In this document: positions 49,541-53,056 of the stretch, in pieces
How the letters are laid out: each line of letters starts with the position of its first letter
How positions within the stretch are numbered: position 1 is the first letter of the stretch
Assembly (NCBI RefSeq): GCF_024295805.1
Contig: NZ_JANCLX010000036.1
Span: forward strand, 43,403 to 96,458
Reading direction: 5' to 3'
Length of the DNA stretch: 53,056 nucleotides
Source of the DNA: Streptomyces cucumeris
Lineage (GTDB): Bacteria > Actinomycetota > Actinomycetes > Streptomycetales > Streptomycetaceae
Position numbers and translations under genes: made by a program
Notes under the pieces: model-generated
What the model saw: only the letters and a program-made list of their open reading frames with translations
Databases searched by the model: none
Told to the model about the DNA's origin: nothing

Positions 49541-50161
49541 ATGCGTGATCGGACGATCGACGACTTCCTGACCCGACTCGCCGCCCGGGTACCGGCGCCC
49601 GGCGGCGGAGCCGTCGCCGCACTGCACGCGGCGCAGGCCGCCGCGTTGGTCGGGAGGGTGGCCCGCCACAGCACGGGTGAGGGGTACGCCGAGCACCGGG
49701 ACACCGTCGCCTGGGTGGCCACCGAGGCGGACCGGTTGCGCGAGGACGCACTGCGGCTGGCGCAGACCGACACCGCGGCCTTCACGGCGGTGGCCGAGGC
49801 CCACGAACTGCCCCAGGACACCGATGAGGCGCGGGCCGCGCGGGCGGTGGGGATCGCCCGGGCGCTGGCGGCCGCGGCCACACCACCGGCCGAGGTGATC
49901 GGGGTGGCGCAGGTGGTGGTGGAGCTGGCCGAGGAGCTGCTGCCGGTGGCCAACCGCACCGTCATCGGCGATGTGGCCGCCGCGGCGGAGGCCGCGCGGG
50001 CCGCGGCCACCACCGCCAGGGTCAAGGTCGAGATCAACCTCGGCGGGGTACGGGACGAGCTCGTCTACGGGGAGCTGACCGCGGCGGCGGCGCGGGTCCC
50101 CACCCTGGTGGCCCGTGCGGAACGGCTGACCGCCGCGGTACGCGAGCAGATCGCCGCGTGA
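49541..50161 (+). CDS. Cyclodeaminase/cyclohydrolase (FTCD_C-like) family protein
   Basis: 206 residues, all-helical. The N-terminal DDFLTRLAARVPAPGGGAVAALHAAQAAAL is the signature of the formiminotetrahydrofolate cyclodeaminase fold, and ANRTVIGDVAAAAEAARAA matches its later motif. The stand-alone domain occurs in one-carbon metabolism (methenyl-THF cyclohydrolase FchA) and in uncharacterised actinobacterial proteins. No folate genes flank it, so the substrate is uncertain. ATG 49541 with GGAGG upstream. Confidence 0.85.
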   Translation: MRDRTIDDFLTRLAARVPAPGGGAVAALHAAQAAALVGRVARHSTGEGYAEHRDTVAWVATEADRLREDALRLAQTDTAAFTAVAEAHELPQDTDEARAARAVGIARALAAAATPPAEVIGVAQVVVELAEELLPVANRTVIGDVAAAAEAARAAATTARVKVEINLGGVRDELVYGELTAAAARVPTLVARAERLTAAVREQIAA

Positions 50162-50219
50162 CATCCGTCGAGTACGCCGCGGCGGGCCACGGAAGACACC
50201 GGCGGTGCCCGGGAGCCCG

Positions 50220-51467
50220 TCAGGGCGTGCTGAACGGCACCGTCAGCCAGGGGCTGTCGGGGTCGGTGGTCAGCTCCCGGTGCGCGTCGAGGACGGTGGT
50301 GTACCAGGATCCGAAGTGCTCCTCGTCGAAGTGGAGGCACCGCCCGAGGATGTAACCGGCGGAGAACTCCTCCCACGAGCGATAGACGGTACGGGCCCGT
50401 GCGGACGCGCGCTCCAGCGCGGTGTGCGCCTCGGTCTCGGTGGCGTACCGCGCGCCCAGACCCCAGCGGGCCATCTTGGACGCGCGGCCGATGTCCCAGG
50501 CGGCGGCCGAGCGGACGATCCCGTCCGGCGGCAGCAGACCGTCCGCGCGGAAGCGGGCCTCGTACCGCAGGATCGTGCCCACCAGTTCCCTCGCCTCCGC
50601 CACCAGGCGCCTGAAGCGGGTGTCGTCGGTGGGGGTGCCGGTCTGCCGGGCACGGGCGTGCAGTGACGCCTCCACGGAGTCCCGCCAGTGGTCGGTGGAG
50701 CCGTTCGCGCCCCGGAGCGGCATGGTGCGCGCCTCCAGGACGTGGTTCCAGAAGGAGGAGCTCAACTCCCGCTCCAGAAGGTCTTCCTGGATCCGCAGCC
50801 AGTCCTCACGGCTGTGCACGCTCCAGTCCCGGGAGATCCGCTCCACCTCGCCCCGGTAGCCCATACCGTGCCAGTGCGCGGTGTTCCAGGCGTCCCCGTT
50901 GCGGAAGCACAGATGGGCACCGCACGCCAGCCCGTGCAGCAGCGGACCGGGGCCGGGGACCCTGGTGCGCCGGGTGATGACCCGGTCCATCAGGTCGTCC
51001 GGCGCGAAGAGCTCGGTGTGCAGGTCGAGCCAGACGTCCCGTTCATCGGCGTCGGTCAGGAAGTACTGTTCGCACGGGGTGGCCGCGTTGACCACGAGGA
51101 CGTCCACGTGGTCGGGGACGATATGGGCCAGCATGCCGAGGGTGGCGTACTCGTAGACGAGGTACGGATGCGGCCGGGGCAGCACACCGGCGGTGTACAC
51201 CTGCGCCACCACCCGGCCGTCGGAGGTGTCGACGGTCAGCATCGGATGCTCGCCCTCGGCCGCCTCGCGGGCGTGGTCGAGCCGGACCGGGTAGTACACC
51301 CCCTCGGTGGCGAGCGTGCGCAGATAGGCGTACCCGTTGTCCCGCCGGCTCAGCTTGTACAGGTGCTGTTCCAGATCGGTGGGTGCCTGCCAGCGGGCGG
51401 AGTCCTCCGGGGAGGGTATGGACGGGAAGAACTCGTCGTGGAGTTCGTCCTCGTTCACCACGTGCAT
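50220..51467 (-). CDS. SseB_N-like plus DUF1266 protein
   Basis: 415 residues from ATG 51467 (AAGGAA upstream). The N-terminal ~150 residues resemble the SseB N-terminal domain: YYPVRL, LTVDTSDGRVVAQVYTA, and VDVLVVNAATPCEQYFLT. The C-terminal ~200 residues are DUF1266: AWDIGRASKMARWGLGARY, AYILGRCLHF-like YILGRCLHFDEEHFG, and SPWLTVPF. No signal or membrane segment. Proteins with these domains cluster with secreted toxins and their immunity partners; here it diverges from a type VII-type effector operon that starts with another SseB_N protein. Confidence 0.75.
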   Translation of the reverse strand: MHVVNEDELHDEFFPSIPSPEDSARWQAPTDLEQHLYKLSRRDNGYAYLRTLATEGVYYPVRLDHAREAAEGEHPMLTVDTSDGRVVAQVYTAGVLPRPHPYLVYEYATLGMLAHIVPDHVDVLVVNAATPCEQYFLTDADERDVWLDLHTELFAPDDLMDRVITRRTRVPGPGPLLHGLACGAHLCFRNGDAWNTAHWHGMGYRGEVERISRDWSVHSREDWLRIQEDLLERELSSSFWNHVLEARTMPLRGANGSTDHWRDSVEASLHARARQTGTPTDDTRFRRLVAEARELVGTILRYEARFRADGLLPPDGIVRSAAAWDIGRASKMARWGLGARYATETEAHTALERASARARTVYRSWEEFSAGYILGRCLHFDEEHFGSWYTTVLDAHRELTTDPDSPWLTVPFSTP

Positions 51468-51826
51468 GGGGTTCCTTTCCTCCGGTCCCGCCCCGAACCG
51501 GCTACTGCAAGATCGGTTCGTAGCGTAACGGGGAGCCGGGCCACGGCCCGCGCACGGGGCGCACGGCCGTCGTGGCACAGGACGCCGTGCGAAATACGCC
51601 ACTCGGAAGTCGCTGCTGGGACCTTCGGGAACCGTACGGCGCGGACCGGCGTCGTGGTGGACGAGGCCGCTCCAAGAGCGTTCGGCCCGCGGTTGGCCGC
51701 TCTCGAGGAAGCCATGGTCAGAGGGCATGTTGTGGCAATCACAGAAGGGCCCATGGGTCCTCATGTGGGACGATGTCCGACAGGTGTTCTCGCGCCTGTG
51801 GCGTCGGAGTGATACGGGGGAAAGAC
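51468..51826. other. 359-base divergent region, no gene supported
   Basis: Separates the DUF1266 gene from the type VII-type operon, so it must hold both promoters. Visible features are a near-palindrome GGGCCCATGGGTCC (51747-51760) about 70 bases before the SseB-like start, and a slightly lower GC content in the last 130 bases. No convincing -10/-35 pair was found, and the open frames through it are not protein-like. Confidence 0.3.
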
Positions 51827-52216
51827 ATGTCGTTGCGCGATTTGGTGCGCGATGAGGCGATTGCCTCGATGTCTCGTTCGGAACGGTTGACAGCGGTGCG
51901 TTCGGTCCGGCTGTACTTCCAACGACCGGACGAGCCGGGCTTTTTGGTCTCCGAGACGCAGGAGGGCCCGGTTGTACCGGTCTTCACGTCCCTGGAGCGG
52001 CTCGCGCTGTTCGCAGGCGTCTGCGCATGGGCTTCGACGACGCTCGAGGACGTGCTGGAGCTGCTCCCGGAGGGAGTCCGTGCTCTGGTCGACCCGCTGG
52101 GCCCGAAGACGATGGTGCTGGACGCACGGTCACTGGACGACGTGGCCGACCTGGACAACGGGGGCGGCATGGGCGACGGCTCCGCCGCGCGGCAGGCATC
52201 GGAGGACGGCCGATGA
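51827..52216 (+). CDS. SseB_N-domain protein, first gene of the type VII-type operon
   Basis: 129 residues from ATG 51827 (GGGGGAAAG upstream). Most of it is one SseB N-terminal domain: LYFQRPDEPGFLV, GPVVPVFTSLERLALFAG, and VDPLGPKTMVLDARSLDDV. In actinobacteria such proteins often accompany WXG100-like and polymorphic toxin genes, possibly as chaperone or immunity factors; the mechanism is unknown. Its stop overlaps the next start (ATGA). Confidence 0.75.
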   Translation: MSLRDLVRDEAIASMSRSERLTAVRSVRLYFQRPDEPGFLVSETQEGPVVPVFTSLERLALFAGVCAWASTTLEDVLELLPEGVRALVDPLGPKTMVLDARSLDDVADLDNGGGMGDGSAARQASEDGR

Positions 52217-52779
52217 CCGACCACGACAAGGGGGGCGGTACGGCCGGGGACGGCCCGCAGCCGGGTGATGGCTACCGCGTGGAGATCGCTTCGGTGCGCA
52301 AGGTGCTGACCCCGCTGGAGGAGTCGGTCCTCGCCGCCGGGAAGATCAAGAAGGACTGGAAGAGCTTGGCGGAGACCATCGCCAACGCCGCCGAGTTCGA
52401 CATCTACTCCTCCTCGGAGACGATGCTCCACTCCTGGGGCTTCGGCATGGGCCGGGTGCACGACCAGGCCCAGGTCGTGGTGCAGACGCTGCAACAGGTG
52501 CTCGCCGCCTACATGCTGGCCGACCTGCTGCGTATCAAGGACTTCGCCCCGACCGAGGACAACATCGCCAAACTCCCGTTCGGCAAGCACGGGATGGAGG
52601 CATGGAAGGACGGCTACCGCCCGAAGTTCGATCCGCCACCGGAGATCTACCAGGAGCCCTGGATGGACGACGACGGAACCACGGTCACCGGAGACGTCCC
52701 CGGTCCGGGGCGGTACCGCGTCGACGGTGACAATCCCGGCTGGGTGACCGAAGGCGGAGGAAAGGCGCCCATCGCATGA
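52213..52779 (+). CDS. WXG100/ESX-like helical protein
   Basis: 188 residues starting in an ATGA overlap. The central part (about 25-115) is a helical hairpin of WXG100 type: VRKVLTPLEESVLAAGKIKKDWKSL, then SWGFGMGRVHDQAQVVVQTLQQVLAAY. The C-terminal part is Pro/Gly/Asp-rich and probably disordered. Lacks a signal peptide, as expected for type VII secretion substrates or their partners. It is coupled by ATGA to the effector gene that follows, suggesting a secreted or chaperone complex. Confidence 0.7.
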   Translation: MTDHDKGGGTAGDGPQPGDGYRVEIASVRKVLTPLEESVLAAGKIKKDWKSLAETIANAAEFDIYSSSETMLHSWGFGMGRVHDQAQVVVQTLQQVLAAYMLADLLRIKDFAPTEDNIAKLPFGKHGMEAWKDGYRPKFDPPPEIYQEPWMDDDGTTVTGDVPGPGRYRVDGDNPGWVTEGGGKAPIA

Positions 52780-53056
52780 CGCAGAAGGACGCCATGGAGG
52801 GTGGGGCGGCCGAGCGCATACCCGCTCATGCGCAGCCGTCGGATGTGATTCCTGGTTCGCCGGGGACGGTTGAGGCTCTGGCGGTCAAGCTTCGTGCGTA
52901 TGCGGGGGCGTTCAAGGACGGTGAGGACAAGCTCAGCGATCTGTCCTTGATGAACTGGACGGGTGCGGCGAATGAGGGTTTCAAGACCGCCACCAGCAAA
53001 CTGCCGCAGCATCTGGAGGCGGCGCAGAAGTACTTCACCTCGGCTGCTGGTGCGCT
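52776..53056 (+). CDS. Putative T7SS-secreted (polymorphic toxin-like) protein, 3' end outside window
   Basis: The first 93 residues are visible. A disordered N-terminus (1-30) is followed by a WXG-type helical module: TVEALAVKLRAYAGAF, then W61-T-G (LMNWTGAANEGFK) and KLPQHLEAAQKYFTSAAGA. This leader is typical of large actinobacterial T7SS-secreted toxins and RHS-like proteins. Third positions become noticeably richer in T than upstream genes, a sign of horizontal origin. The toxic domain, if any, lies beyond the window. Confidence 0.75.
   Translation, partial: MTQKDAMEGGAAERIPAHAQPSDVIPGSPGTVEALAVKLRAYAGAFKDGEDKLSDLSLMNWTGAANEGFKTATSKLPQHLEAAQKYFTSAAGA

Noticed and set aside
1..53056. CRISPR arrays, tRNA/rRNA genes, insertion sequences, attachment sites
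   Set aside because: No regularly spaced repeats, no cloverleaf with a CCA-type 3' end, and no transposase or integrase motifs were found by reading; a tRNAscan or ISfinder run would be decisive.

Overview
The window is high-GC actinobacterial DNA and almost certainly comes from Streptomyces or a close relative. Codon third positions are strongly G/C-biased, GTG starts are common, and genes are coupled through ATGA, GTGA or TGATG overlaps. Content is also typical: a Zur-type block of zinc-free ribosomal proteins, a sigK/rskA locus, a large LuxR-family ATPase regulator and a type VII-style secreted-protein operon. About 57 genes and one gene remnant can be supported. No rRNA, tRNA, CRISPR or insertion sequence was seen.

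1-14.9 kb: a small-molecule biosynthetic cluster that I do not recognise. The leftward operon (6702 to 538) encodes an acyl carrier protein, an adenylating ligase, two paralogous double-hotdog (MaoC/FAS1-dehydratase-like) proteins, a DegT/StrS sugar aminotransferase and a TylF-type O-methyltransferase. An MFS exporter lies upstream on the same strand. The rightward operon (8637 to 13906) encodes a myo-inositol-1-phosphate synthase with all its catalytic residues, a stand-alone TOPRIM/primase-like protein, two tandem beta-hydroxyacid dehydrogenases, an SDR and a Gfo/Idh/MocA dehydrogenase. An aldo/keto reductase converges on it. Together they suggest an inositol-derived, aminated and methylated cyclitol joined to a carrier-bound acyl unit (inference). 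The TOPRIM protein is out of place in such an operon and is the oddest element here.

14.9-19.6 kb: zinc-starvation block. S18, L28, S14, L33 and L31 paralogues without zinc ligands, a COG0701 permease with its TIGR03943/DUF1980 partner, and a CobW-like protein with a degenerate nucleotide-binding site. Three related 15-bp sites in the two divergent promoter regions fit a Zur operator.

19.6-27 kb: an unknown protein, an alpha/beta hydrolase, then sigK-rskA facing a fasciclin lipoprotein and a membrane-anchored molybdopterin oxidase, with a SigK-like promoter before sigK; then a membrane protein and a secreted HAD-like protein.

27-32.8 kb: hydroxyproline catabolism (three-subunit dehydrogenase, deaminase, epimerase, GntR regulator), lacking the final semialdehyde dehydrogenase. 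32.9-39.1 kb: secreted beta-propeller phytase, methyltransferase, a 22-codon vestige of a low-molecular-weight tyrosine phosphatase fused by an ATGA overlap to a fructosamine kinase, an SDR, and an MFS exporter with a structured leader. 39.1-47.3 kb: TetR with a 16-bp perfect palindromic operator beside a small monooxygenase-like gene, a sugar dehydrogenase/epimerase pair, and an esterase/metallo-beta-lactamase operon divergent from a LuxR-family ATPase regulator. 47.4-53 kb: small membrane protein, methyltransferase, membrane-anchored ricin-type lectin, FTCD-type cyclodeaminase domain protein, an SseB/DUF1266 protein, and the start of a type VII-type secreted effector operon that runs off the window.
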